Source of the DNA: Caldifarciminota bacterium
GTDB lineage: Bacteria > Hydrothermota > Tepidihabitantia > B36-G15
Assembly: GCA_003645615.1 (NCBI GenBank)
Contig: QNBE01000002.1
Location: 1-43,366 of the forward strand
DNA length: 43,366 nt
Direction: 5' to 3'
The notes beneath the pieces are model-generated. The model was not told the origin of the DNA. It did no database searches and saw only the letters and a program-made list of their open reading frames with translations. Positions 9,119 through 17,596 of this stretch are shown here, one piece after another (the stretch's first letter is position 1; every line of letters starts with the position of its first letter). A program made the translations under genes and the position numbers.

Positions 9119-9383
9119 GGCCGTGCAACCACCCTCGCAACCCACCTCCAGCGGTGGTCGATGGCTGAGACTCCGGTCAGGCGCCCCTCCAACCGGCCTT
9201 TTTTCACTTACCGTTGCTTCCTTCCGGACCTGGCGGATTCGTGAACAGTACCTTTGGAGGACCCAACCTTCACCATCCCAGACCATCAACCCCATACTAC
9301 AGGTGGGAGGCTCAGGAGGTATTCGGCTCCGCATAAGCGGGTTTCGGATACAGGGTACCGCTAACACCCCGCCTAGCACGACC
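9119..9383 (-). ncRNA. ffs: Signal recognition particle RNA, long bacterial form with Alu domain
   Basis: About 265 nt. The 5' end GGTCGTGC pairs perfectly, with one G-T pair, with the 3' end GCACGGCC, which sets the limits. Just after the 5' end lies the Alu-domain sequence with the GGCGGGGTGTTAGCGG start typical of Thermotoga/Bacillus-type long SRP RNAs. The middle holds the apical Ffh-binding hairpin CAGGTCCGGAAGGAAGCAAC (minus strand, near 9207-9226). The RNA acts with Ffh and FtsY in co-translational membrane targeting. It starts 1 base after the stop of the substrate-binding protein gene and ends 11 bases before dnaX. No good promoter is visible directly upstream, so it is probably processed from the longer transcript. 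Confidence 0.95.
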
Positions 9384-9384
9384 G

Positions 9385-10332
9385 TCACCTCTCAAAATCG
9401 ATCGGCCGGGCAATAATACTATCAATATTAACGGGAAGACCGAACCTCTGGGCGTAAGATCTTATCGCATCCTCATTGAGCTCGCGCATCCGCTGAAATT
9501 CTACCAGTGCGACATTAGCGGGATCACCCTCGATGTTCAAACGATCATAGAGAAGTCGCTTGGCATCAGCACGATTCCGAATGATATAGCGGAAGGCGGC
9601 ATCGATCGCATTCCTCAACCGCTGGGCACCAATCCGATCCTTGGCGATGAAATCCCGGTTGATGAGATACCCGGCCACCGGATATCCCCTTTGGATAAAG
9701 AAGGCAAGGGGGGCATCCTGGATTACCCTTGCTCCTTGTGCGACTGCCAAGCTCCGATAAGGCTCGAAGAGGAAGAGACAATCTACCCGCCGGCGCGAGA
9801 AGAGGGTGGTAATCTCCTCTGGCTCGATCACAACCTCGGTTATCCTTTTGATCGCGAGCGGGAAGTGTTGCTTCAACTCCTCAAAGTAGCCTTCGGTCTC
9901 AGCCAAAAGACCGATCTTCTTCCGATTGAGATCCCGCAGCCTCTTTATCTTACTTTTGGGGAGGGCGAGCAGGGCCTCAGCAGGTCTGAGCAATCTGGTT
10001 TCAGCCGAACCGATAACCTTAACCGGATGCCCTTCGTCAAGAATCATCGCCCAGGGGAGAAAGGTAAAGGCGCACTCACCCCGATAGAGGGCATCCCTCC
10101 GCTTGGCTGGATCCTCTACGGTAACGATCTCCGGAATCAGCTTATACTCCTTAAACAGACCCTGAGCCTCTGCGGCGAAGACGGGAAGGCTTAAAACAGA
10201 CCGGTCGATGAGAATTCGGACTCGAGTCGGCTGGGCCATCTTGTATTGAGGATAGATGAGGATTACCGCCAACCCCAGTGCCGCCAAAAGGATCAAGATG
10301 TCGAGGATTCGCTCCTTAGCTCTCTGACTCAT
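9385..10332 (-). CDS. Membrane-anchored NMT1/SsuA-like ABC substrate-binding protein
   Basis: 315 residues. An N-terminal membrane segment (about 9-27, after MSQRAKER) acts as an uncleaved anchor or signal. The rest matches type II periplasmic binding proteins of the NMT1/THI5/SsuA group. Examples are the early RVRILIDRSVLSLPVFAAEA and GLFKEY stretches, GECAFTFLPWAMILDEGHPVKVIG, and the DLNRKKIGLLAETEG hinge strand. Such proteins bind small organic molecules (pyrimidines, sulphonates, nitrate). The ligand cannot be told, and no cognate permease or ATPase gene lies in this window, so it is an orphan here. Its ATG overlaps the TPR lipoprotein stop by 4 bases, and the SRP RNA follows directly. 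Confidence 0.8.
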   Translation of the reverse strand: MSQRAKERILDILILLAALGLAVILIYPQYKMAQPTRVRILIDRSVLSLPVFAAEAQGLFKEYKLIPEIVTVEDPAKRRDALYRGECAFTFLPWAMILDEGHPVKVIGSAETRLLRPAEALLALPKSKIKRLRDLNRKKIGLLAETEGYFEELKQHFPLAIKRITEVVIEPEEITTLFSRRRVDCLFLFEPYRSLAVAQGARVIQDAPLAFFIQRGYPVAGYLINRDFIAKDRIGAQRLRNAIDAAFRYIIRNRADAKRLLYDRLNIEGDPANVALVEFQRMRELNEDAIRSYAQRFGLPVNIDSIIARPIDFER

Positions 10333-11579
10333 TTGCCCCCCTTCTCAACCTCCTGGGCCTTCTTATAATATTCCACCGCCTTCTTCTTCTCACCGATCTT
10401 AGAGTAGATGAGGGCCAAGTTTCGATAGGTATCGGGATTCTTGGGGTTCAACTCGGCGGCCCTTTCAAATGGTTCAATTGCATCCCGATAACGCTCCTGT
10501 TGAGCAATCGATGCTCCCAAGTAGAACCAGTAGCGGAAATCATCATCTCGGAGTATGGTGAGATATCGGAAGTTGGCTTCTGCCCCGGAATAATCCTTCA
10601 GCTGATATTTGCAGATCCCACCCTGGAACCAGGCTCCCTGATGCTTGGGCTGAATCTTCACAACCTTTTCAAAACGGGTTAAGGCCTCCTGGTAGTTCTT
10701 CTGTTTGAATTCATCAACCCCCATCTGGAAGATGAGATTGGCAAGATCGTAACGGATGTCGGTTAGGCGCTTAAGAAGTTTTTTTCTCGCCTTGAGGTTC
10801 TCAATCCCGAATGGCTTAAGGAGCTTTTTCGCCTCCTCATCTCTCTTCTCTTCTACCAGAATCGATGCCTTAACCACCGGATCCCTCGTCTCTTCTAAGG
10901 GACGATCCGGCACAATCATCGTCACCATCGAATCCACCCGCGCTTCCATAAGGCTATCGGTGATGGCATAGTAACGGAAAGCAGAGTCGGTCTCTCCCCT
11001 CAGGCTATAGATCCGACCCAGATAACCATAGGGATAGGGATCCTGAGGATTGAGCTCGATCGCCTTCTGATAGGAGAGGACCGCCTGAGAGGTATCACCA
11101 TCCTCCAGGGCAATCAATCCCTGCATTGTGTAGTTCTCGGCCCGATCCGGGATGATCTTAAATGCGATATGGAGAAACGCCTTGGCCATCCGATAGTCTT
11201 CACGCTCGATCATCTGATTGGTAAATCGGCGGAAGATCGACCAATAGGCCTCACCATGCTGACGGAGATGCTTTAAGACCTTGATCGAGTCAGTCTGGAA
11301 TGCCTTATTGACCAACTTTGCCCCTTTGATCATTGTATCTACGTTTGATTTCTGTTCTCCAAGATTGATATAGGCCTCACCAAAATAGAACCATCCCATG
11401 GCACTCTGGGGACGCTGTGTTACCTCCTTTTCTGCGAGTTCCCGCCACTTCATCAGCACCTCGGGATCATGTTTCTCATACCACTCACGCCGATAGATCT
11501 TGATCCCTTCGAGTAGCGGACTCGAGGCGCATCCCACAACAACCAAGGCCAGCAGTAGAATCCACCAGGTCTTCTGCAT
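10329..11579 (-). CDS. TPR-repeat lipoprotein
   Basis: 416 residues. It starts with a lipoprotein signal: a hydrophobic stretch from residue 5 and the lipobox VVGC with Cys at about 17, so it should be acylated and membrane-attached. Tetratricopeptide repeats follow: clear units near 135-205 (AENYTMQGLIALEDGDTSQA, PYPYGYLGRIYSLRGETDSA) and near 305-410 (HQGAWFQGGICKYQLKDYSG, PDTYRNLALIYSKIGEKKKA). TPRs mediate protein-protein contacts, and the partner is unknown. It is the first gene of the leftward cluster: AAGGAGG lies just upstream of the ATG and a strong promoter at 11598-11625 precedes it. Confidence 0.88.
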   Translation of the reverse strand: MQKTWWILLLALVVVGCASSPLLEGIKIYRREWYEKHDPEVLMKWRELAEKEVTQRPQSAMGWFYFGEAYINLGEQKSNVDTMIKGAKLVNKAFQTDSIKVLKHLRQHGEAYWSIFRRFTNQMIEREDYRMAKAFLHIAFKIIPDRAENYTMQGLIALEDGDTSQAVLSYQKAIELNPQDPYPYGYLGRIYSLRGETDSAFRYYAITDSLMEARVDSMVTMIVPDRPLEETRDPVVKASILVEEKRDEEAKKLLKPFGIENLKARKKLLKRLTDIRYDLANLIFQMGVDEFKQKNYQEALTRFEKVVKIQPKHQGAWFQGGICKYQLKDYSGAEANFRYLTILRDDDFRYWFYLGASIAQQERYRDAIEPFERAAELNPKNPDTYRNLALIYSKIGEKKKAVEYYKKAQEVEKGGK

Positions 11580-11597
11580 CGTTCCTCCTTTTGTCCT

Positions 11598-11625
11598 ATT
11601 CTATCCAATCCTTAGCTGATGTCAA
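11598..11625 (-). promoter_or_regulatory. Promoter of the TPR lipoprotein-SRP RNA-dnaX cluster
   Basis: On the minus strand TTGACA (11625-11620) is followed after 16 bases by TAGAAT (11603-11598). The predicted start is near 11591, just ahead of the AAGGAGG ribosome site at 11590-11584. It lies in the 54-base gap between the barrel gene and the lipoprotein gene and could drive everything down to position 1. Confidence 0.7.
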
Positions 11626-11633
11626 TATGGCCC

Positions 11634-14255
11634 TTAAAACCTGATTCTGGTAGCAAAACCAAACTGATAGTCTGGTCCGAGCTCCGGGTGGTGAGAACCC
11701 TGGTAGGTAACCCCGACCGTCGAGTTCTCACCCAGCTTCCTTTCCATCCCGATCCGATAGTTGGCCGAAAGTCCTGGAGGATAGCTGAGGGCGAAAAAAC
11801 CCATGATGAGAGGGGCATAGATATAAGAGAGTTCTAAACCACCATCCAGTCGATAATTCTTCAAAGACAGCGTGAGATCGGTCCCCAGCATTGGATTGTC
11901 GAGGACAATCTCACCTATTTCGGGAAAATAAGCCGGACTCTCGGCCCAGATCCGATCATAACCGATGTAGCAATCCAGGCCAACCCTCCCATAGATTGCG
12001 GCCTTGAGCTTCCCTCCCCACTTTATTATCTCCTGGATGATCGCACCATCTTCGGTCTCAAAGGATCGGTAGAAGCGGAGAAACGGACCGACCTTTCTGG
12101 CCTCGGTAAGATAGCGATGAACTCCAGTCTCAAGATCTAGTTCCGAGCCATCGAAGTTGGTATTACGATCCTCCCGTTGGTGATAGGAGAAATTGAGGCT
12201 GGGTTCTACCACCTCTCCCGGGTAGGTCATATCTCCGGTTAATTTGAGATCGGAATCGAGGTCATCCCGGGTGCCGAGAAGGTCGAGACTGACCATCTCA
12301 TGGTGGAGATAGACCCTTAGCGAATAACATCGGGAGATATCATACCGATCGAGATAGTGGATCTTCCGGATATAGTCGCCTCTCGGATCATAGATATATC
12401 GCCCGGTTAGGGTATCAAGCCGGTAGTTGCCCTCACCCGGCTTTACCTTCATATAATACTCATCATATCTCCGCCTCAATTCATAATTCATCGCAAATCT
12501 GGTCGAAAGATAGATGGGCCGGATGAGCTCCCCTCCAATAGAAAGAAGGTCCCAGCTTCTCGCTTCCCACCGGTTTCGGAAGAGAGTCAGCTCCGGGCGA
12601 AAGGGACCGAACTGCGGGGAGAGGAGGAAGGAGATCTCCCGACCATTACCCAATGTGTCGGTCATAAGCCGATATCCGAGCTTGGCGATCTCCCCTCTTC
12701 TGATACCAAACCCGATGATCCTCCGCTCATCCTCGGTTAAAAGCTCCATCCCAGGGGTAAGGAGTCCCAAGGGATATTCCAGCTTACTTAGGAATCGGTA
12801 CCGATTCAGGAAACGGGTATAGGATAGAGTGCCGTAGGCAGAGTTGATCCTCACCATCCCCCGGGGCCAGCGGCGGTTGAGGATTCCACCGGAGCCGATG
12901 ATCTCACACCCTCCGGTTTGGAACCTGATCCCGGCCTCGTAACGGCTCCTCACCTCCTCAAGACTGTCCATCCCCCATCGATAGATAAGATCGTAATCGT
13001 AGCGGAGAGGAAAATGGTAATTTTCATCACGAGTCAAGAAATTGGCAAAGAAGATTCCAGATTCAACCCTCCCGCCGATACCGAATCCGGTCCTCTTTGG
13101 ATCGCGGTTGGAATAGAGGTTACCATCGGTGAAAGAGAGCGAGGGCTCGAGGGCGAGGTGGATCGGCCCAAACCCCTGGTCGGTCCGATAATAGATGAGC
13201 CCTTCCCGAGCTGGGGGTCTGATCTTCACCTTCGCCACATAGTCGCCACCACTTTCCACCCAGCGGTAGGCGTGGATCTCCTCATCATAGCGGTAATCGC
13301 CTTTTCCTTCACCAACATAAGTAAACCGGACCCGATAATCACCTTTTCCAAAACCGGCAAACTCGTAGTGATCACCAACCTTATGATAGTCTCCTCCAGT
13401 CAGGGTATCTCCCCCATCGATCCAGATCAGGGTATCACCACTCCTTTCCAGAAGTTCAATATCTTGGGGATCGAGATCGATCCCGATCGGCCGGTCCTTA
13501 TTCTCCACCTCGGTGATGAATCCAATCCGATGCTTACCATGGTCTACCCCTCCAAAGCCAGATAGTTTCAGAAACTTCAAATCCCCAGAGAGATACTGGA
13601 TCTCGATCCGATTTATTGGGGTCACCGGCCGTTTTGGGGTGAAGGTGATCTCACCATTCTCATAATCAATCAGATAGTCAACCCCTTTCTCAAGCGGGAT
13701 CCCATCAAAATAGACCGTCTCACTACCGGGTATGATCCCTTCGGGATCGATCGAATAGGGTCCCTGATGGGCCTCGGCCTTGATCCTTTTGTAGCGATAG
13801 TGGCCCCGGGCAACCGATAATCCCCCTTCAATCGGTCCCACTCTCAATCGGCCTCCAATCCCGGCCTGATTGTGATCACCCACCAAAAGATGATGAGGAA
13901 AGTAGAGATCCCCAAAATCGCCACTCCCCCAAGGTGCCTGGAAGCCCAACCTGGTATTTTCAACCTCAAACAGTGGTCTGGTAATCTCCCCCTTCCCTTC
14001 CTCATCGGCGATCGATCCCTCGATCATCACGTCCTTTGTCTGACCACGAAAATTTACCCACATCCCCTGATCGAAGATAAGGCCATCCCGACCATAGGAG
14101 ATGGTGAAGGATTTGGTTCCCGCCATCACCATCTCCCCACCCGATGTTATCTCGAGCTCCCGTTCATAAATGTTGGTATCGATCGGAAGATAGCGATAGT
14201 AGATCGAGTCGAGTCCGGTCTCAATCAGTGAGAAGACGGAGATGAGAATTATCAT
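11634..14255 (-). CDS. Large outer-membrane barrel-like protein with SprA-like motif
   Basis: 873 residues. A short hydrophobic N-terminus (MIILISVFSLIETG) is a plausible signal though it lacks the usual basic residues. The rest is almost wholly beta-strand-like with alternating aromatic/hydrophobic residues, many GDY/RY/FRF endings, and a C-terminal RIRF ending as in barrel proteins recognised by BamA. Near residues 175-215 the stretch GSETVYFDGIPLEKGVDY, then LIDYENGEITFT, recalls a motif of the gliding/type 9 secretion protein SprA and of large surface proteins in FCB bacteria. This resemblance is from memory, not a search. A GKGDY motif occurs twice near 310-325. It overlaps the end of the upstream gene by 35 bases. 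Function is unknown; a transport, secretion or adhesion barrel is possible. Confidence 0.7.
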   Translation of the reverse strand: MIILISVFSLIETGLDSIYYRYLPIDTNIYERELEITSGGEMVMAGTKSFTISYGRDGLIFDQGMWVNFRGQTKDVMIEGSIADEEGKGEITRPLFEVENTRLGFQAPWGSGDFGDLYFPHHLLVGDHNQAGIGGRLRVGPIEGGLSVARGHYRYKRIKAEAHQGPYSIDPEGIIPGSETVYFDGIPLEKGVDYLIDYENGEITFTPKRPVTPINRIEIQYLSGDLKFLKLSGFGGVDHGKHRIGFITEVENKDRPIGIDLDPQDIELLERSGDTLIWIDGGDTLTGGDYHKVGDHYEFAGFGKGDYRVRFTYVGEGKGDYRYDEEIHAYRWVESGGDYVAKVKIRPPAREGLIYYRTDQGFGPIHLALEPSLSFTDGNLYSNRDPKRTGFGIGGRVESGIFFANFLTRDENYHFPLRYDYDLIYRWGMDSLEEVRSRYEAGIRFQTGGCEIIGSGGILNRRWPRGMVRINSAYGTLSYTRFLNRYRFLSKLEYPLGLLTPGMELLTEDERRIIGFGIRRGEIAKLGYRLMTDTLGNGREISFLLSPQFGPFRPELTLFRNRWEARSWDLLSIGGELIRPIYLSTRFAMNYELRRRYDEYYMKVKPGEGNYRLDTLTGRYIYDPRGDYIRKIHYLDRYDISRCYSLRVYLHHEMVSLDLLGTRDDLDSDLKLTGDMTYPGEVVEPSLNFSYHQREDRNTNFDGSELDLETGVHRYLTEARKVGPFLRFYRSFETEDGAIIQEIIKWGGKLKAAIYGRVGLDCYIGYDRIWAESPAYFPEIGEIVLDNPMLGTDLTLSLKNYRLDGGLELSYIYAPLIMGFFALSYPPGLSANYRIGMERKLGENSTVGVTYQGSHHPELGPDYQFGFATRIRF

Positions 14256-14895
14256 CTATGACGAGCAAGCCCTTCCTTACCGGAAGGAGGGATTGGATCG
14301 TAACCGGGAGGGACAGCCGATGCCAGCTTCCTTCATAATACTTATAGAGATGCTCCTCATCATAGGCAAAGATGGTATCCGATTTGATTACCCTAAGATT
14401 CGGTTCCGGCAGAGGAATCACCGAATCGACCTCAAAGAGTGGGTTTAAAAAGATGATCCGTTTCCGATCGTAGAGATAGAACCCATCCTCATAGCCACAC
14501 CCAACGATCCGTCCGATTCCGGGAAGGATTGACCGACCATCGAGCAGGACCCTCTCGCCCCAATCAACGACGGTCATCACCCTCCCCTCATCATCACAAC
14601 TGAGATCGACAATACCCTCCCCTTCCCGATAGAGCCTTAGGGAGAGGTCGCTCCTCCTCACCCGATATACCCTCCGGCCATCTCCAAGATAGAGGAAAAA
14701 TCGATCACCATCGAGATAGCGGATCCGAAATCCGGTTGGTAGGGAGAGGAGAAGGGGACGAAAGTCGAGGCTTTCCGATTCCGACTCGTAGAGTCGTTGA
14801 TCATAAGTGAGGTAGAGATTGGTTCCATCTGAGAAGAGATGGTCGGCCCGGTAGGGGAAGAGGGTAATAACCGGCAGGATCAGAATCAGCGCCAT
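14221..14895 (-). CDS. Exported beta-rich (propeller-like) protein, function unknown
   Basis: 224 residues, not a recognised family. Residues 1-14 are hydrophobic (MALILILPVITLFP), probably a signal peptide. The remainder is a chain of short strands of the type LYLTYDQRLY, FFLYLGDGRRVYRVRRSDL, FYLYDRKRIIFLNP, IFAYDEEHLYKYYEG and LLVIDDNSHL. These suggest about five or six propeller-like blades, each giving a value and its display. It starts 9 bases after the stop of the upstream membrane gene with no clear SD and runs 35 bases into the large barrel gene, so the two products are probably made together. A periplasmic partner of the barrel protein is a reasonable guess. Confidence 0.65.
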   Translation of the reverse strand: MALILILPVITLFPYRADHLFSDGTNLYLTYDQRLYESESESLDFRPLLLSLPTGFRIRYLDGDRFFLYLGDGRRVYRVRRSDLSLRLYREGEGIVDLSCDDEGRVMTVVDWGERVLLDGRSILPGIGRIVGCGYEDGFYLYDRKRIIFLNPLFEVDSVIPLPEPNLRVIKSDTIFAYDEEHLYKYYEGSWHRLSLPVTIQSLLPVRKGLLVIDDNSHLRLLTD

Positions 14896-14904
14896 CGAAG
14901 GGGA

Positions 14905-15525
14905 TCAGAATAGGGCGCGGAAGAATTCGATCAGAAACTTCAATCTTCCGATAAAGAGGCTCACCCGCGCCATCACCGTATACCCGAATGATGCTCCAAA
15001 ACCGATCATGATGAAGATGATCCCGAGCCGTGAGACACGACCGATCGCCCCTTTATGTTCCGTCGAGAAGAAGAAGTAGGTGAGTGTGGCAACGACCCCG
15101 ATCAGGATGATGGTTGCCCAGATACCCGAACTTACCTGGGGCTGAAAACTCTGGGGGGTGAGGATCGTCCCATGGAGTTGTTTCAGGATATTGGCCTGGA
15201 AATAGGCCGGGATCGAAACCCCGGCTCCCCAACCGATCAGAAAGGCTATCGGGAGCCGGGCCAGCCAGGAGATCCTTTTGACAAACATCGTGAAGTATAG
15301 AAGGCCCAGGACCATCGGGATGAGGAAGATATACTGGCCACGACCCAAGGGGTCGAAGAGGTTGGGCCTCAGGGCATTATGCCAGGTGATGGCAATGAGA
15401 TAGCCATTTGAGATCCCAACATAGAGATGTTCGGCAAAACGGAAAAGGGGATTATCCTTATAGAGGAAGGAGAGGATGAAGAGGGTAAGGAGGGCAGCGG
15501 CAATATTCCAGGGATTGATGATCAT
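14905..15525 (-). CDS. Polytopic membrane protein, unknown family (module protein C)
   Basis: 206 residues, unrecognised. About six membrane segments are visible: near 6-23, 38-52, 64-82, 89-108, 132-152 and 166-186, with a cytosolic-looking KHKGAIGRVSR loop before the last. There are no catalytic motifs. The N-terminal segment NPWNIAAALLTLFILSFLYK and the following NPLFRFAEHLYVGISNGYL are rich in aromatic residues near the membrane. Its ATG overlaps the stop of the preceding gene by 4 bases. Together with the next two upstream genes it forms a tight three-gene membrane module, probably a complex. Confidence 0.75.
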   Translation of the reverse strand: MIINPWNIAAALLTLFILSFLYKDNPLFRFAEHLYVGISNGYLIAITWHNALRPNLFDPLGRGQYIFLIPMVLGLLYFTMFVKRISWLARLPIAFLIGWGAGVSIPAYFQANILKQLHGTILTPQSFQPQVSSGIWATIILIGVVATLTYFFFSTEHKGAIGRVSRLGIIFIMIGFGASFGYTVMARVSLFIGRLKFLIEFFRALF

Positions 15526-16382
15526 CTCCGCCTCAGATAGAAGTAACCGATATTACCGATAACGATGAAGACGATCATAACCAGATGGGCGAGATTCTGG
15601 GCATCCATTCCCGGTGCCGCGGTCTTCTTCTTAATCGGAATATTGTGCTCATCCAGGAGGGTCTCATACTCGGCCGCCCCTTTCAGACCAGCCAACATCC
15701 CCACCAGCTGTCTGGTCTGGAGATAAGGGTAATAGCTTGCCCCCATCACCGCTGTTACCCCGGCCCCAACCCTGAGGCCGTATCTTGATCCCGCATAGGC
15801 AACCCAGGTGTCTGGAAATGCTGCTCCAGAGAGGGAGATACAGAGGCCGATCTGCCGATAATTTTTGATCCCCTCCATCACCTCGAGTTCGTCGATCGGA
15901 TTACCATAATAATCCTTGGGATAGACCCCCTTGATACTCTCCCCCATCCCCAGGATCACCGCAACATATCCCGACTTCCATCCCAAGAAGACATAGTCGC
16001 GACCGTAGATGATGCTATCCTCACGACTCCGTGCCCGTTCATTATACTCGGCCGCGATCCGATTGAAGACATCAACGGCCATCCCGGTTCCCTGGACATT
16101 GAGACAGAGGCCGATCACCTTCCGCCGGAGGGCGAAGAGGTGGTGGACCAAGGCATAGGCCATCGGGTGAACCTCGGGCATCACCTGGGGATCATAATCG
16201 AAGGAGATCATTACTGCCCGACCCCGAGTCGAGTCCTCGATAAAGGTAAAGAGATCCCGAGATCGATCCATCACATTGACCGGAATCCCCCACGGCTTGA
16301 GCAGGGGGAGGAGGATGGCCAATCCCAGGACGAAATAGATAATCCTCCGATCGATCTTGGTGAGCCGCTCAAAGATACTCAT
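15522..16382 (-). CDS. Bitopic membrane protein with a large soluble domain (module protein B)
   Basis: 286 residues, unrecognised. One membrane segment lies at about 14-30 and a second near the C-terminus (about 265-282, ending YFYLRRR). The 230-residue domain between them is mixed alpha/beta: [19 protein letters not shown], a helix with HHLFALRRK, then [32 protein letters not shown], then [19 protein letters not shown]. It may be Rossmann-like, but no nucleotide-binding motif is clear. Both ends carry the overlaps typical of this operon. The final RRR suggests the C-terminus is cytosolic. The repeated glycine-rich strands and conserved-looking FDYDP stretch make it the most informative member of the module. 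Confidence 0.75.
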   Translation of the reverse strand: MSIFERLTKIDRRIIYFVLGLAILLPLLKPWGIPVNVMDRSRDLFTFIEDSTRGRAVMISFDYDPQVMPEVHPMAYALVHHLFALRRKVIGLCLNVQGTGMAVDVFNRIAAEYNERARSREDSIIYGRDYVFLGWKSGYVAVILGMGESIKGVYPKDYYGNPIDELEVMEGIKNYRQIGLCISLSGAAFPDTWVAYAGSRYGLRVGAGVTAVMGASYYPYLQTRQLVGMLAGLKGAAEYETLLDEHNIPIKKKTAAPGMDAQNLAHLVMIVFIVIGNIGYFYLRRR

Positions 16383-17002
16383 GATCCCCCACCCAGATAA
16401 CCCCGTTCGATCCCGAGGATGATCTTAAGGGCGGTGGCGATCGCCCCGAAGGCGATGCCGAAGAGGATCCCCCGTTGGGCGGCAAGATTGGGGACCTTGA
16501 GCACCCACTCAGCAAAATCGGGGACCTTATCATGGATAAAGCTACCCAAGGAGGTAACACCCAGCATCACAACAAAAGCGGCAACCAGTAGTAGGGTCGC
16601 CTCCAAGCTCCGGGCCCGAAAGGCCCGATAGGCGGCCGAGGCCATGAAGAAGGCAAGGAGTGAGAACATCGTTGCCCCCAAGGGGGCCTGGATATTGAGA
16701 TAGATCTTCTGGAAGGTAGAATCGGCCTTGACCCCGAAGAACAACCCGATTACCGCCATAACTCCAAGTGAGGCAAGGGTGACGATCGAATAGGGCCAGC
16801 CCTCCAATCTCCGCTTGAGTTTGTTATAGTGGGAACGGATGAGGTTGCCGACCGCAAGCACCAAGGCAAAAGCGGAGACGACGATGAACCATTTCGATGA
16901 GATCGTATAAAGATCACGGGAGACCGGATGGGGGATAAAGAACTGGACCACCATCACAGTCCCGGAGACAAAGCAGATGAGAAGTGGGAGATTCCGCTTC
17001 AT
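16379..17002 (-). CDS. Polytopic membrane protein, unknown family (module protein A)
   Basis: 207 residues, unrecognised. About six membrane segments: near 6-24, 37-57, 74-92, 108-126, 132-152 and 174-194. The loop after segment 2 is basic ([13 protein letters not shown]), and a second basic loop ([11 protein letters not shown]) follows segment 4, placing both on the cytosolic side. It ends in a Gly-rich tail (ERGYLGGGS). The ATG overlaps the stop of the NYN-domain gene by 4 bases, and its own stop overlaps the next gene by 4, so stoichiometric production with module proteins B and C is likely. Confidence 0.75.
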   Translation of the reverse strand: MKRNLPLLICFVSGTVMVVQFFIPHPVSRDLYTISSKWFIVVSAFALVLAVGNLIRSHYNKLKRRLEGWPYSIVTLASLGVMAVIGLFFGVKADSTFQKIYLNIQAPLGATMFSLLAFFMASAAYRAFRARSLEATLLLVAAFVVMLGVTSLGSFIHDKVPDFAEWVLKVPNLAAQRGILFGIAFGAIATALKIILGIERGYLGGGS

Positions 17003-17595
17003 CGATAGTCGAGGATGACCGATTCGTCTAAGGGGACATAACGGTCCGCAGTCTCCCTCAGATCATAGGCGGTGGAGGCCTCGAAACTGTAGACCTCTAC
17101 CGTCTTCCCTTTGTCACGGATGTAGGAGAGGAGGGGAACAAAATCACCATCACCGGAAACGAGCACCACGGTATCAACCTTATCCAGAATCCCGAGGATA
17201 TCAAGGGCGATCCCCATATCCCAGTTGGCCTTGGCTGAACCGTCACCCCTGATCCTGATCTCTTTCAACCGCACCTCATAGCCGATCTTCTCCAAGGAGG
17301 CGACAAATGGTCGGACATCGCCCTCTGGAGGGTGGACTACATAACTGATCGCCTTGACCAGAATCCGATCGCCTCTGATCTTATAGAGGAGTTTATTATA
17401 ATCGACCTTGCCTCCATAGATCGCCTTAACCGAATAGTAAAGATTCTGAGAATCGACAAAGACGGCGATCCTCTCTTTCCTCTCCGTTACCGTAATCGCC
17501 CGGTCGATCTTGTTCTCAATCGCACCGAGCTTATCGCAGATCTCCTTCAGATACCCTCTGATCTCATCAAAAAGGGTGACCAATCTCTCATCCAT
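16999..17595 (-). CDS. NYN (LabA/DUF88) domain protein
   Basis: 198 residues from the ATG at 17595, chosen because GAGGAG lies 7 bases upstream at the end of the GWxTD gene; a longer TTG frame begins at 17610. After a short helical N-terminus (about 1-40) the NYN/PIN-like fold is clear. [12 protein letters not shown] has the first Asp and Asn, [13 protein letters not shown] has the middle acidic site, and [15 protein letters not shown] has the GDGDF acidic cluster. [11 protein letters not shown] ends the domain. NYN proteins are predicted metal-dependent ribonucleases. No membrane segment is seen. Sitting between GWxTD proteins and the membrane module suggests RNA cleavage tied to envelope function, which is inference. 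Confidence 0.9.
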   Translation of the reverse strand: MDERLVTLFDEIRGYLKEICDKLGAIENKIDRAITVTERKERIAVFVDSQNLYYSVKAIYGGKVDYNKLLYKIRGDRILVKAISYVVHPPEGDVRPFVASLEKIGYEVRLKEIRIRGDGSAKANWDMGIALDILGILDKVDTVVLVSGDGDFVPLLSYIRDKGKTVEVYSFEASTAYDLRETADRYVPLDESVILDYR

Positions 17596-17596
17596 A

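Noticed and set aside
9104-9388. 94- and 97-codon open frames on both strands over the SRP RNA
   Set aside because: The sequence is explained by the SRP RNA fold and its apical motif; the translated sequences show no protein-like character.
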